Below are positions 22,435 to 34,170 of a stretch of 64,000 nucleotides of DNA, one piece after another. Within the stretch, counting starts at the first letter, position 1; each line of letters begins with the position of its first letter. Source of the DNA: Notospermus geniculatus (Eukaryota; Nemertea; Pilidiophora; Heteronemertea; Lineidae); NCBI GenBank assembly GCA_002633025.1, contig NMRB01000693.1:117110-181109 (forward strand), given 5' to 3'. The notes under the pieces are model-generated. The model was not told the origin of the DNA. It saw only the letters and a list, made by a program, of their open reading frames with translations, and made no database searches. The position numbers were made by a program, and so were the translations under genes.

Positions 22435-22538
22435 ACAACAATCAAAAGTTCTCTTCATGGAAATAAACGGGTGACTTTGAGAGCCAAACTGCGCGGTCAA
22501 CAAAGCATTTCATATCCCATTCACAGCCTGATCTGACA
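22435..22538 (+). repeat. Partial 211 bp satellite monomer at the A1/A2 junction
   Basis: ACAACAATCAAAAGTTCTCT.. through ..CAGCCTGATCTGACA matches about half of the monomer found in array 29341-30795. It sits exactly between the end of A1 and the start of A2. Confidence 0.85.
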
Positions 22539-23008
22539 TGCGTTATCTAAAGATATTTGTAAAGAGAAACCTCTCATATTTTCGCCTTGCCGTGAGCTCT
22601 GAGCAATGCTGCCATTTCTGCGCTAACAATAAAACTGTGGCATTAAAAGGGCAAGACGATCCAATGGCGAGGTTTGTGGGTGCAGGGGAGTCCTCAGGGT
22701 TCTTTGTATTGTTTGTGATCTTTTGACGTATTGTCTAATGCACAAATGGAAGATACCGGTATTAAGGCGCAGCGTCGATCACCATGAGTGGTATTTACCA
22801 CGAAGATGCACGCAACACTTCGTGATCGTCATTATGTTTTTCGGCATATACTCTTCAGTGGTACATGGTGACCAAAAAATAACAGAAAGCTATGTGTGGG
22901 CTGATCTTATAGTCTGTTTTCAATGTGAAATCGACATCAAAGTGTAGGCCTATATATCTTGAGGCTTTGCATTCAACGGGTATGGACTAAAAATCTGCAC
23001 GAAGCTAA

Positions 23009-23266
23009 AGGCCCGTCTACACGATCATACATTTGTTCAAAACATCGCCATACATTTGTATGATGATGTATGATGATGTCCAAGCTTGTTGTGGATTTCC
23101 GTCTACACAATGCAGCTAAAAATTTGAACATCATCATGCGTGTTGGATGCTATTCAAGTTTGTTGGGAAAACGGTCCACACCGATCATACATTTGTCCAT
23201 GAACATCATCATACAAATATTGTATGATGATGTTTTGAACAAATGTATGATCGTGTAGACGGGCTG
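23009..23266. mobile_element. Hairpin MITE, GGCCCGTCTACACGATC family (A2 only)
   Basis: Ends AGGCCCGTCTACACGATCAT and its near-complement, flanked by TAA (23006-23008 and 23267-23269). A1 has the single TAA at 15182-15184. Arms contain CATTTGTTCAAAACATC and repeated ATGATGATG. The duplication size and sequence suit a PIF/Harbinger-like origin (inference). Confidence 0.9.
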
Positions 23267-24313
23267 TAAGGCCAATTCATGTTGAACAGTATGTTGAACA
23301 GGAAATACTTGAAGACTAATTCATACTTCCCGCCGACGGCGCGGAAAATGTATTTGCTACCAAGGTGGCGGAAGGAACAATGCGTTTTCGTTCTACATAC
23401 TGGCCAGACAAAAGCTCAAAATCATCGCCGTTTTTTAGATGGGGAGAATGAAATTTTACGGGTAAATGGACTCCTACAATGACGTCAGCAATAAAATGGC
23501 AGCCAATACCGAAGCGTTCTAGCGACGGCTTCGGGAACCAAAATGACGTTTCTGCGTGCGAGGTGCAACGGAGGGTGCTAAGAAGATGGTCAATAGACTC
23601 GCATAGAATAATATCAGGCATTAGCTGTTCAAAGCCCATGGCTGGAATACTAGAGTAGGTTTTTGTGAATGGAAAAATGCGAGCACGTACACTGCCATTT
23701 CCGTGTAACGTTTCTTGCAATCAACATTTGTAGCAATTTGGCTCCCGTCCATCGTGAGTTTTTATATTCTCATTTTATATCGACTTGCAGCCAAATGTTA
23801 GTAGCTTGGGCAATAAATTATTCAACTGATTTGGCAGTTGACAGAATATAGTGTGGAAATTGTAACAAATTGTCTACATTCACACTGATTGACTCGATTT
23901 TTGACAGCCCAAGGGATTTGAATACAAAGGCAACGTATGCATTATGTCATGTCCATCCAGCAGCTGCCTAACACTGATAGTAAGGCAAAAAGAAAGGCTT
24001 TATGCAAGCGTTGGTTGTAAAAGTTGAAGCTGGTAACGACATTATGATATTGTCGGAAAGCACTGCATATTTCGTTTATGCCTGTACTCTGCATCCTTTG
24101 GCGTTCTGCGGACACATCGTGTTGAGGAAATCTGAACCCAGGTTAAGGACCCTTTTGGGTACCCGCCTTTCAGAAAGTTATGTTGTCAAAAAAAAACGTT
24201 TGCCGATAACAGCCGCTAGGGCGTTTTGGATATTGGGAACTGACTTCAGCATTGGGCGTCAATTAGACGCAGATGTGCTGGTGGGCGTTGTTTTTGTTGG
24301 GAACATCAGAGTT

Positions 24314-24478
24314 GTCAGAGTGGCGCAATAGAGCATCGACGCCCGTCACCTCTGAGGTTCCGGGTTCGACTTCGATCCGGTCAGACCAGCTCTTTTCGTG
24401 TGATAGAGGGGTAGCTCCCTGACATAGTGCAGGTTTATTCGGGCACACCGGTTTCCTTTGAGGAGCCTTTTGCCTAGT
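24314..24478 (+). mobile_element. tRNA-derived SINE (family 2), A2 copy
   Basis: A-box-like TGGCGCAATAG and B box GGTTCGACTTC (24363-24373) are 42 bp apart. The body is shared with 16397-16560. Confidence 0.55.
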
Positions 24479-25320
24479 GTTATTTTGCGCTGAGCTCTCA
24501 GTTCAACATTAAAGAGGCACGGTACATGTATACAATCGCAAACCGGTATTTTGACTGTCGACGTAGAGGGAGCCACCTAACGGCAGCAATACGCACGACA
24601 AAAAACTCATTACAAAATGTACGTACACCGGGTCCATTCGTCGACACGTAGTTAGTCCCTGGTTGGAGAATGGCGCGCACGGCGATGGTGGCGCCGGCTG
24701 TCGGGAAAAAGTGACAATACCGGACTCCTTTTATAAGAAATAATATTATAACCTCACCAAGGACAACGCTAATTGAAAAAAAGACTCAAACCGTCACCAT
24801 GGCCTTTTAAGATTCTGTGTTGAAATTAACAATATTCAATGAGGAATATCAATTTCCTTGTTAAAAGAAGCTTTCATTAATCTGAACCAATAACACCGAA
24901 TCGAAGCTCTGTTCTTCTCAAATGGATTTCTCCCAATCGTCACCGAAAACCAATTATGTTCATTTTGTTGGTAATTGCCTCACAGAGACTTAACCAATCA
25001 CGGCATTATCATCCTTAGATATCAAACGATGTTACTGGTGCATGTAGAGAGCGAAAAACACAATATCGCTCAAAGCAAATCTTATAATAAGAAATTGAAA
25101 GAAATGCTCGGTTCAGTTACAAAATCCGATAGCATCGTTTGAGCTTGAGAGTTCGTGATCGACGGGTTGTATGGCGAGACGATCCCTCATTCACCGATGC
25201 TCCGGCTCTCTGTCGGTAGATTTACGGTCGAAGGAACCAGGCATAGCAACACCTTCAGCTGCGTCTGGCAAGGCCTGGCTCATGGTCGAGTTTTTTTGCC
25301 GACGAAGCGTCTCTAAAACT

Positions 25321-25500
25321 CCCGTTTCCACACGTAGCTGTCTCCGCCGCGGCTTGCGGCGAGCGGAGTGGTTTTCACAGGCATTGGGATATTAATTAGC
25401 ACACCATGTATGTTAAACCATCGAAGGATTCTCCAAGACCCTGTGAAAACTCCCGCGCTCGCCGCAAACCGCGGTGAATCCGCTGTAGTTGAAACGGGCC
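25321..25500. mobile_element. Hairpin MITE, CCCGTTTCCAC family (A2 copy)
   Basis: Counterpart of 17591-17770 with a decayed left end (CCCGTTTCCACACGTAGCTG). Shared presence dates it before the A1/A2 divergence. Confidence 0.75.
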
Positions 25501-25902
25501 TTGAGTCACGGAACTGCGTTTTGTGACTTCAGGAACGTACTGAGAACTGGCTCAGTGTGATGGGGGTATTAGGAAAATGTTTCCATCCAATGCTAAGCGA
25601 CTGATGTTGGTCATAATACAATGTAGTTTTTTTTTGAAAAATCGTCACATTTCTGAACTGAATGTGACTACCGACCCGAAAGCAATGCTGCTCACATGAG
25701 ATTAGCGTTGGCGGAGACCACTCATCCATATTTGATCAGCCGGTTCTTCTACTTCTATTGTAGCGTACACACCCTTCATCATGAATACGTACGTACATAG
25801 GTCAGGGAGCATTTTATGAGAAACTCCCTGTATAGGGCGAGGTTAAATCCTCGCTTATTACCCTGATAGCAAGATTTCTACACTCCTTTCGCCTCACACT
25901 TA

Positions 25903-26043
25903 AAGCGGGTGATCCACTGTTGCGATTTGGGCTTGAGACGGGGTTGCGATCACCTTATATGGCAATCGGAAGTCCTTATAAGGTGATCGTAAGGGATCGC
26001 AACCCCGTCTCAAGCCAAAATCGCAACAGTGGATCACCCGCTT
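25903..26043. mobile_element. Hairpin MITE, AAGCGGGTGATCC family (A2 only)
   Basis: Ends AAGCGGGTGATCCACTGTTG and its complement, with an inner pair ATATGGCAATCGGAAG-type arms. Flanking TTA/TA on each side. A1 has CACTCTGACGATG at the equivalent site with no insert. A second member is at 27418-27575. Confidence 0.85.
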
Positions 26044-26106
26044 TACGATGTCAATCTGTCGGGATAGTGGCTCGAAGCCGAAACCATTATTAGCCTTTGT
26101 AAGTAC

Positions 26107-26437
26107 ATGTATGGAAGAGGCCATCCCAAGCTCAAATGTTCCTCACTAGGATGGGGTATTTTACTTGCCCTTGCAAAAGTACATGGTGCACATACAAGCA
26201 CCACGGCTCACTGTCCCATGTGACGGACGTGAATATAATCCCACGCTCCGGAACGACTTAAGTCTAAGTGTGACACTTATCCTTTGTTCAAAACAAAAGA
26301 TAAGTATCACAGTTTGACTTAAGTATGCCTCCATGTATGTTTATGAATATGGGGACAGTTCACTTATCTTTCGTACCATGAAAAGGGAAGGATAGTACAG
26401 GTCGCTTTTCAAGGTACAGAAAGTAAGTGAACTGGCC
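26107..26437. mobile_element. Composite A2-only insertion
   Basis: From left to right: a reverse SINE family 1 fragment (26112-26250), an ACTTAAGTC hairpin (26258-26320), and a hairpin with ends CAGTTCACTTATCTTTCGTA / AAAGTAAGTGAACTGG (26352-26437). A1 reads TTTGTAAGTGCCTCGAACC straight through. Confidence 0.7.
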
Positions 26438-26456
26438 TCGAACCGACTCCGTGTAA

Positions 26457-26628
26457 AGGCGGTGACAGACTAGTGCGTACGCGACGCGGAGCGACGCGTT
26501 TTCTTTTGTGTTTTTGCGCTCCACAGCACATGGTGCTCAGTGGTGCCTGTGCACCATGTGCTGTGGAGCGCAAAACACAAAAGAAAACGCTTAGCTCCGC
26601 GCGGCGTCGCGCTAGTCTGTCACCGGCT
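26457..26628. mobile_element. Hairpin MITE, GGTGACAGACTAG family (A2 only)
   Basis: Ends AGGCGGTGACAGACTAGTGC and AGCCGGTGACAGACTAGCGC (complement strand). Flanked by TAA at 26454-26456 and 26629-26631. A1 has the empty site GTGTAAAAAGCG at 19543-19554. The centre is a CACATGGTGC palindrome. Confidence 0.9.
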
Positions 26629-27284
26629 TAAAAAGGGCTACGTCTGACTTGATGTTCAATCAAACGTATCAAATGACTCCAAGATTAAACCGATACTTTG
26701 CATGTCTTACGACAATTAGTCCTATCAGAAATCACTGACCCCAAACTCTAATTCTTGGTGTTAGGACCAATTCATACTTTTTCTCACCAGCGTGGAGAAA
26801 AAAAACTTCTTTATTCCACGCCAGGCTTGTTCCAAACAAAGCATTTACCGTTTCGCGTACAAGGAACTGTGAATTGGCCATAACTTCACCGACATAAACC
26901 CTCTATTACCACTAAAATGCAGCTAAAAAGATTTATAATACACGCCAAGTATCGCATTCATTATTCATTCTAATTGAAGCTAAAGGTATTGATCCTAGTT
27001 TATGGAAATTACAATTCAATCCACGGAAAGAAAAAGGCGGAAAGCCCCTTCTCATGGCTGTGACCGGCGTTAAGCTTCTTAGATAAACAGATACAACAGG
27101 GAACGTTCACTTCAAAGCTTCTTAACCGCTTGGCTGACTTTTCCGGCATCGCTGGACAAAGGATTATCATCTTTCCTTTATACGAGGGCGGGTAGTTGAT
27201 GGGGAGAACTGTAATCGGCTGGCCCACACTGACTGTCTCTGAGTTTTCTTTCGTCCAAGAGTAATGGGACTTTCCGTGTGGATG

Positions 27285-27416
27285 AGGCTGAGTTTACATC
27301 GAGGCACACGCGACACGAACACGCAGGCGAACAATGGTTCACAAAGGATTCATCCCCATGAATCCATTGTTCGCCTGCGTGTTCGTGTCGCGTGTGCCTC
27401 GATGTAAACTCAGCCT
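27285..27416. mobile_element. Hairpin MITE, AGGCTGAGTTTACATCGAGG family
   Basis: Arms are ~55 bp and essentially perfect, with a short AAAGGATTCATCC-type centre. The element abuts the next hairpin without spacer. Confidence 0.85.
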
Positions 27417-27417
27417 A

Positions 27418-27575
27418 AAGCGGGTGATCCACTGTCGCGATTCTGGCTTGAGACGGGGTTGCGTTCCCTTAGTGCGGTTACCTTATAAGGACTTCCGATT
27501 GCCATATAAGGTAAACCGCAAGGGAACGCGACCCCGTCTCAAGCCGAAATCGCAACAGTGGATCACCCGCTTTAG
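27418..27575. mobile_element. Hairpin MITE, AAGCGGGTGATCC family, second member
   Basis: Same ends as 25903-26043, flanked by TA on both sides. It ends next to the N gap, so its right flank is uncertain. Confidence 0.8.
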
Positions 27576-27576
27576 A

Positions 27577-28139
27577 NNNNNNNNNNNNNNNNNNNNNNNN
27601 NNNNNNNNNNNNNNNNNNNNNNNNNNNNNNNNNNNNNNNNNNNNNNNNNNNNNNNNNNNNNNNNNNNNNNNNNNNNNNNNNNNNNNNNNNNNNNNNNNNN
27701 NNNNNNNNNNNNNNNNNNNNNNNNNNNNNNNNNNNNNNNNNNNNNNNNNNNNNNNNNNNNNNNNNNNNNNNNNNNNNNNNNNNNNNNNNNNNNNNNNNNN
27801 NNNNNNNNNNNNNNNNNNNNNNNNNNNNNNNNNNNNNNNNNNNNNNNNNNNNNNNNNNNNNNNNNNNNNNNNNNNNNNNNNNNNNNNNNNNNNNNNNNNN
27901 NNNNNNNNNNNNNNNNNNNNNNNNNNNNNNNNNNNNNNNNNNNNNNNNNNNNNNNNNNNNNNNNNNNNNNNNNNNNNNNNNNNNNNNNNNNNNNNNNNNN
28001 NNNNNNNNNNNNNNNNNNNNNNNNNNNNNNNNNNNNNNNNNNNNNNNNNNNNNNNNNNNNNNNNNNNNNNNNNNNNNNNNNNNNNNNNNNNNNNNNNNNN
28101 NNNNNNNNNNNNNNNNNNNNNNNNNNNNNNNNNNNNNNN
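27577..28139. other. Assembly gap (563 N)
   Basis: Run of N immediately after a perfect hairpin. From the A1 counterpart, most of A1 20690-21590 could be hidden here, so true length may differ. Confidence 0.98.
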
Positions 28140-29020
28140 TTTTTTTTCAATTAATTGATTTTTCCTTCTTCCAATATTTCGCCGAAGGTGTATAATCTGT
28201 TGTCGAACATGTTTTAATTTGAACTTGATTGTCTGCAAGCACAACTGATTGTTGCTCGTGCCAGTCTTAAAATCGATGGTGAATTTTGAGTTATTTAATT
28301 TTTAAATATCATGGTATAAACTTAGGATTTATATAAGTATTTCAACAAAATATTTCTCTGTTTTGAAAAATAAATATTGAGTTATTGGCTGATCGATCCC
28401 GATGTTCAGGGACACCCATTGTTGTCGAGCAGACGGAGTGGGTGGAGTGATTAAAATCTATTTATAAATTACTGGGCTTTAGCTCAAGCGGGCGATCACC
28501 TCCCTGTGGAGAATCAAAAATGAAGAAATTAAATAGAAATGAAACAGAAACCGACCTGGTTGGAATAAAAACTGAAACTCAAGCGGAACAACGATTTCCG
28601 ATCTGCAGCTTGAAACCAATCACAATTTTTAATTCAATCTCAACTTTGTAAAGTTGAAATGCATTTTATGATCAAAATGAATATTTGCACGCAGTTTTTA
28701 CTTGTAGAAGCTAATACTAATACAAGCTGTCAGTCAGATGGCCAATAGGTGTCACGACGGCCCAATAGGAGCTGTCAGTGAGTTGACCAATAAGTGTCAC
28801 TATACGGCCCGATTCAATGTCTATAGCGGACCTATTCATTCTTGATTGAGCACCAATCAAGAGAAGTGTCTTTGGGATTGGTCCGCTAGAACTTTGCTGC
28901 CATCTTTTGGAAATACACGTGGCTGACTGCTCCTATTTAATGCCTAGCGGACCATTCATGGTTGACTGAGCACCAACCAGGAGAATTTTCTATTGTATTG
29001 GTCCGCTAGAACTTTGCTGC

Positions 29021-29330
29021 ACAGCGATCCTGTTCGGGCGAATTCTTTGCCCATCACGTAACGTCAGAGTTCACCACAGCGTCCCAGTGGCGCTGTAAAA
29101 GGCCGTGACTTGTAGGGTGCATGCCTTGATTTAGGGGTATCGACTTTTGACCCTTCATCTATTTTAAACACCGTTTAGTGTATGAGTGCAGGATTTACAG
29201 GACATATTCAGAGATACTCCTAATTCGATCGTATCGTCTTTGATTTTTGCTTTTCGCCCGTATGTGGCAGTAACATCACTCTGAAGTTGGTATCTATGGT
29301 AAATTCTCTAGCTCCCCGTGCATATTTCTG
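29021..29330. repeat. ~310 bp direct repeat, left of satellite
   Basis: Starts ACAGCGATCCTGTTCGGGCG and ends CCCCGTGCATATTTCTG. Repeated with few changes at 30798-31112, on the other side of the satellite array. Confidence 0.85.
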
Positions 29331-29333
29331 CAT

Positions 29334-30797
29334 ATCTCTTCATGGAAATAAACGGGTGACTCTGAGAGCAAAACTGCCCGGTCAACAAAGCATTTCATAT
29401 CCCATTCACAGCCTGATCTGACACACTAACTTTTTGGGAGGCTGCAAAAACAATGTTATCGTCATAAAATCGACTTGATATTTCACACACAACGTACAGA
29501 CATATACTTTAACATATAAAAATGGTCTCACAACAATCAAAACTTCTCTTCATGGAAATAAACGGGTGACTTTGAGAGCAAAACTGCCCGGTCAACAAAG
29601 CATTTCATATCCCATTCACAGCCTGATCTGACACACTAACTTTTTGGGAGGCTGCAAAAACAATGTTATCGTCATAAAATCGACTTGATATTTCACACAC
29701 ATACGTACAGACATATACTTTAACATATAAAAATGGTCTCACAACAATCAAAACTTCTCTTCATGGAAATAAACGGGTGACTTTGAGAGCAAAACTGCCC
29801 GGTCAACAAAGCATTTCATATCCCATTCACAGCCTGATCTGACACACTAACTTTTTGGGAGGCTGCAAAAACAATGTTATCGTCATAAAATCGACTTGAT
29901 ATTTCACACACATACGTACAGACATATACTTTAACATATAAAAATGGTCTCACAACAATCAAAACTTCTCTTCATGGAAATAAACGGGTGACTTTGAGAG
30001 CAAAACTGCCCGGTCAACAAAGCATTTCATATCCCATTCACAGCCTGATCTGACACACTAACTTTTTGGGAGGCTGCAAAAACAATGTTATCGTCATAAA
30101 ATCGACTTGATATTTCACACACATACGTACAGACATATACTTTAACATATAAAAATGGTCTCACAACAATCAAAACTTCTCTTCATGGAAATAAACGGGT
30201 GACTTTGAGAGCAAAACTGCCCGGTCAACAAAGCATTTCATATCCCATTCACAGCCTGATCTGACACACTAACTTTTTGGGAGGCTGCAAAAACAATGTT
30301 ATCGTCATAAAATCGACTTGATATTTCACACACATACGTACAGACATATACTTTAACATATAAAAATGGTCTCACAACAATCAAAACTTCTCTTCATGGA
30401 AATAAACGGGTGACTTTGAGAGCAAAACTGCCCGGTCAACAAAGCATTTCATATCCCATTCACAGCCTGATCTGACACACTAACTTTTTGGGAGGCTGCA
30501 AAAACAATGTTATCGTCATAAAATCGACTTGATATTTCACACACATACGTACAGACATATACTTTAACATATAAAAATGGTCTCACAACAATCAAAACTT
30601 CTCTTCATGGAAATAAACGGGTGACTTTGAGAGCAAAACTGCGCGGTTAACAAAAAAGCATTTCATGTCCCACTCACAGCCTGATCTGACACACAACTTT
30701 TTGGGAGGCTGCAAAAACAATGTTATCGTCATAAAATCGACTTGATATTTCACACACATACGTACAGACATATACTTTAATATTAATATATAAAAAC
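29334..30797 (+). repeat. 211 bp satellite array, seven monomers
   Basis: CATGGAAATAAACGGGTGAC starts at 29341, 29551, 29762, 29973, 30184, 30395 and 30606, giving spacings of 210 and then 211 bp five times. Monomers 2-6 are nearly identical; the last is diverged (GCGCGGTTAAC). Each has the order TCTTCATGGAAATAAACGGG, CACAGCCTGATCTGACACAC, TTTTTGGGAGGCTGCAAAAA, ATACGTACAGACATATAC. Confidence 0.95.
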
Positions 30798-31112
30798 ACA
30801 GCGATCCAGTTCGGGCGAATTCCTTGCCCATGACGTAACGTCAGAGTTCACCACAGCGTCCCAGTGGCGCTGTAAAAGGCCGTGACTTGTAGGCTGCATG
30901 CCTTGATTTAGGGGTATCGACTTTTGACCCTTCATCTATTTTAAACACCGTTTAGTGTATGAGTGCAGGATTTACAGGACATATTCAGAGATACTCCTAA
31001 TTCGATCGTATCGTCTTCGATTTTTGCTTTTCGCCCGTATGTGGCAGTAACATCACTCCGAAGTTGGTAGCCTATCTATGGTAAATTCTCTAGCTCCCCG
31101 TGCATATTTCTG
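30798..31112. repeat. ~310 bp direct repeat, right of satellite
   Basis: Second copy of 29021-29330. Like an LTR pair in arrangement, but without the TG..CA ends, primer site or coding sequence expected of a retrotransposon. Confidence 0.85.
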
Positions 31113-33491
31113 GCCAGAAAATCACGAAAATTGGAGGGAAAAACATCAAATCTTTCGAAAGTAACCAAATCCGCGGCTACAGACCCGTCATGCTTGTGTT
31201 ATGGTCAGTAGAAAATATCTAACCAATAAGCCGGTAGCCGGCTGCAGCAGACGGAAGGCTGTTTGAAGTGCAATCAGCTGTGCTCCGTGGAGGCACGTGG
31301 CGTCAGTTCGTGAAACTAAATCGCGTCATGACGCTGCGTCAGCTCCGTTGAGCTCGCTGTGCTGCCGTCTTTTGTCGATAAGCGCGACTGACTGTTCCTA
31401 CTCAGAAGGATTTCTCGAGGTGTCAGCTGTGCTAGATTTCCACTTTTATAAACACCCATTCCTTTCATTTCTGTTTCATTTCTTATTCATTTCTCCATTT
31501 CCGATTTCTTGGTTGAGAGCCGCCCGTCCCAGCCACCTGTGGCGCCCCCGGAGAAGAATTCATATTCCGTATGTGAGAGTCGTGTATAGTTGGACATGCC
31601 CAACAGTACTTACGTTCTGCAAAAAAGGCACGACAAATTTACACAAGTCGCAGTTGTTTATATGCAAACTATGTCAATCCTCCTTTTCCAATCGGTAATT
31701 TGCTTAAAAAAACCAGCAGATGCTTGGGTCCCTTCCGCCGTTTCCTCTGGACAGTACGCGTGCAATTTTCATAATAGCCTAAAGAATATACTTGTCTGCA
31801 GCAAAGAAGAGGACATTTTGATCGGTACAGGCTGTCGGCGGTGCGCAAAAGACGGCTGAACTTGCACGAAGACATCGCCCACGAAACGATTAATATAAAC
31901 GTTGCCTCTCGCGAGATTTAGAACAACTTCAAAAGGTTCCGTTGACTTTCGAAGGATGGTGAGTCGATGGAGGTTTAATCCGGTCTTCCCCTGGATCGCC
32001 GTTTTAATGGCTCTGCCGAGGGTTAGAGTTGACGCTGGGATAGACAACATTGCTTATCCCGTGAGCAGCTTTCTTATATAAGCAATTTCATCTTTGATGT
32101 TGGTTTTTTCGTCGACTAGGCAACCTTAAGGGACAAAGCTAAGGATGTCACGAACGGGGTACGTCCAATATATTACCATTAACGAAAATTAGAAAAAGAA
32201 AAGGCAGGCTTTTATGTATTGGAATGCACCGGGGAGGTTAAGACGGGATCGGAATTTTTTTTTCTCGCAATTTAAAGCAGTATTTTGATACTTTTTGAAT
32301 CATGTAGATTTTAAATTTCGTGTGTGTATAAAGCTTTTATATAATATACAGTCACGAAAAATGCCGATGCAATTTAAGTTCATTGTTTGATAGCATCAAA
32401 TCACAGATAAAAATGATAATTCATTCCATTTGTGTAATGTTATTATTACTATAAAATACCGTGAGTGAGGTCACACCTAAAGATGGCAGCACTGGAGTAG
32501 TAATAGATTTATCATTCAATGCCTGGTGCGCCATCTAGAATGTTTCAATATCTCTGGAGGTACTATAGACTGGCTCCCGGATTTGCCGCTCCACTCCCGC
32601 GGCGCTCCTGTCCGTTCCGTTGCGGGAGTGGAGGTACTCTTGTGTGGGGAAGGAAATGCCGAGGCCTTTCTCAGGCATAAATTTTCTGCTGGTAGGGAAG
32701 ATGCTCTGGATTTAAACACCAATCATGCTCTATTTACCAGACACTTCAATGAGGGATTCTAAATACGAATTTATTTCTTACTTCTAAGCTAGGCTCATGA
32801 TTTACTAATCTTATCAACAACGGCAAGTACTAATCGTGAGTTTTTTCACCATCCAACCCGCCGGAAAAACAAACTCCGCCGGAAAATACGTTAGCCTTGA
32901 TTCCGCACTGTTCCGAGCAAGTACGAGACTCGACGACGGAACTTTTCCTTCTGAGGAGAGTCGTTGACGACAAAGCGTATCAACTTGCGTCGCTCTAGTA
33001 TCCGCTGAAAGAACACCGTCTTCTGTCGCTTTTACCTCTTCGACTATTTATTGGATTAATGCATTTGGTACTTAACCTGCTAGTTTTTCAGTCGGAGCAG
33101 GCTTCCTAAGAGTCGTTGCCCTGTCATCGTAATTGAACAAGCTCTTGACCTGCTGCGATAGAACGAATAAAGGCAATTGAATATTTTTTTTCCTCGTGAT
33201 ATGATTTTTATTCCCAGAAAATATTATGTGGCTGCCAAAGTTAATCTTCTTATTTGTGTCATATGAATTGCAGATTTGAGCTCGGCGCGGAGACTTAGCC
33301 ATCGTTCCGTCATCGAGTTACATTGTAGGAGTCATGCTTTTATAAGAACCACAGCGTTCTTTGTTCCAACTACGAAGTTTACTTTTTACCATTGCTTTCA
33401 AGAATATCTTTGTCGGCGTGAACAATGTACAAAGTATATACTAGTATAGTATGGGAGAATGGGACACTGACTGCTTCTTTGTTATTTGCCA
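31113..33491. other. No gene seen
   Basis: Unique-looking DNA. Around 32575-32640 is a short hairpin (CCGCTCCACTCCCGC / GCGGGAGTGGAGG), related to the 46441 element. Short open frames overlap on both strands without support. Confidence 0.5.
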
Positions 33492-33837
33492 GCAGCACAC
33501 CAGGCGATGTCGCAAGCGATCTGGGCCGACCGCACAGAAAGTCCGATAGTGCTACCGGCGCCTATCGGCAGTTAGTTATAACGCATTTTCCCATTAACTA
33601 AACCGCCGATAGGCATCGAAAGCACTATCGGACTTTCTGTGCGGTCGGTCCTGATCGCCACCGAGCAAAATCGGCTGTTGACGCCAGGTGTGCGCTGGAC
33701 AGCGATGCGTGGAATCTTCTCGCCAGCAATGCTCGCCCATTATCAAACTACCAAAACCGATATCGCCGAGTCTGCGGTGGCTGGCGGGAAGATCGGCGTG
33801 GCGATCATATCGCTTGCGATATCGCCCGGTGTGCTGC
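33492..33837. mobile_element. GCAGCACACCAGGCGAT hairpin element
   Basis: Ends GCAGCACACCAGGCGATGTC and complement GCAGCACACCGGGCGATATC; sub-ends GCAAGCGATCTGATCGCCAC. Interrupted by a nested hairpin (33524-33650). Relatives are 35808-35948, 45309-45530, 56661-56868 and 3797-3895. Confidence 0.75.
33524..33650. mobile_element. Nested hairpin MITE with CTG target duplication
   Basis: Ends GGCCGACCGCACAGAAAGTC and GACCGACCGCACAGAAAGTC (complement), flanked by CTG at 33521-33523 and 33651-33653. The undisturbed host sequence GCGATCTGATCGCC is seen at 35833-35846 and ~45333-45350. Confidence 0.85.
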
Positions 33838-34170
33838 CGAGGCTTGAGGCTGCGGGCTATGCACGGTATAGGGACACGATGGTTAACAAAGGGTTCACGA
33901 ATGTGAAGGCATTGTAAAGTGGCGTGTCCGTATACCGCGTAGCTCCATTTGATAGCAGCCTTACCGTCGGCAGAGTCACTGCCCTTTCTAGAAATTCCTA
34001 ATGTATAGCTTTTACTGTTAATTACGTCAATTACCTTTCACTTAGCGAGGAAAATTATAAGGATGGGGACTGACGATATTAATAAAAGGATAATGTACAT
34101 TGTACATATACAACTCCTGTGTATTACTAACAGAAATGCATGGAACAATATGAAACAATATGAAACTGTA

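Larger units (their letters stand above)
22539..29020. repeat. Duplicated block A2
   Basis: Direct copy of A1 (14713-22433), shorter because of deletions and the gap. A2-specific insertions are 23009-23266, 25903-26043, 26107-26437 and 26457-26628. It contains the counterpart of every long unique A1 stretch outside the indels. No gene is recognised. Confidence 0.9.

Noticed and set aside
27334-28244. Long frames of >190 codons
   Set aside because: They consist almost wholly of the N gap.
29334-30797. CRISPR-like array
   Set aside because: 211 bp tandem monomers without unique spacers, in eukaryotic DNA.
29021-31112. LTR retrotransposon with 310 bp LTRs
   Set aside because: No TG..CA ends, primer-binding site, polypurine tract or coding sequence; the interior is satellite.
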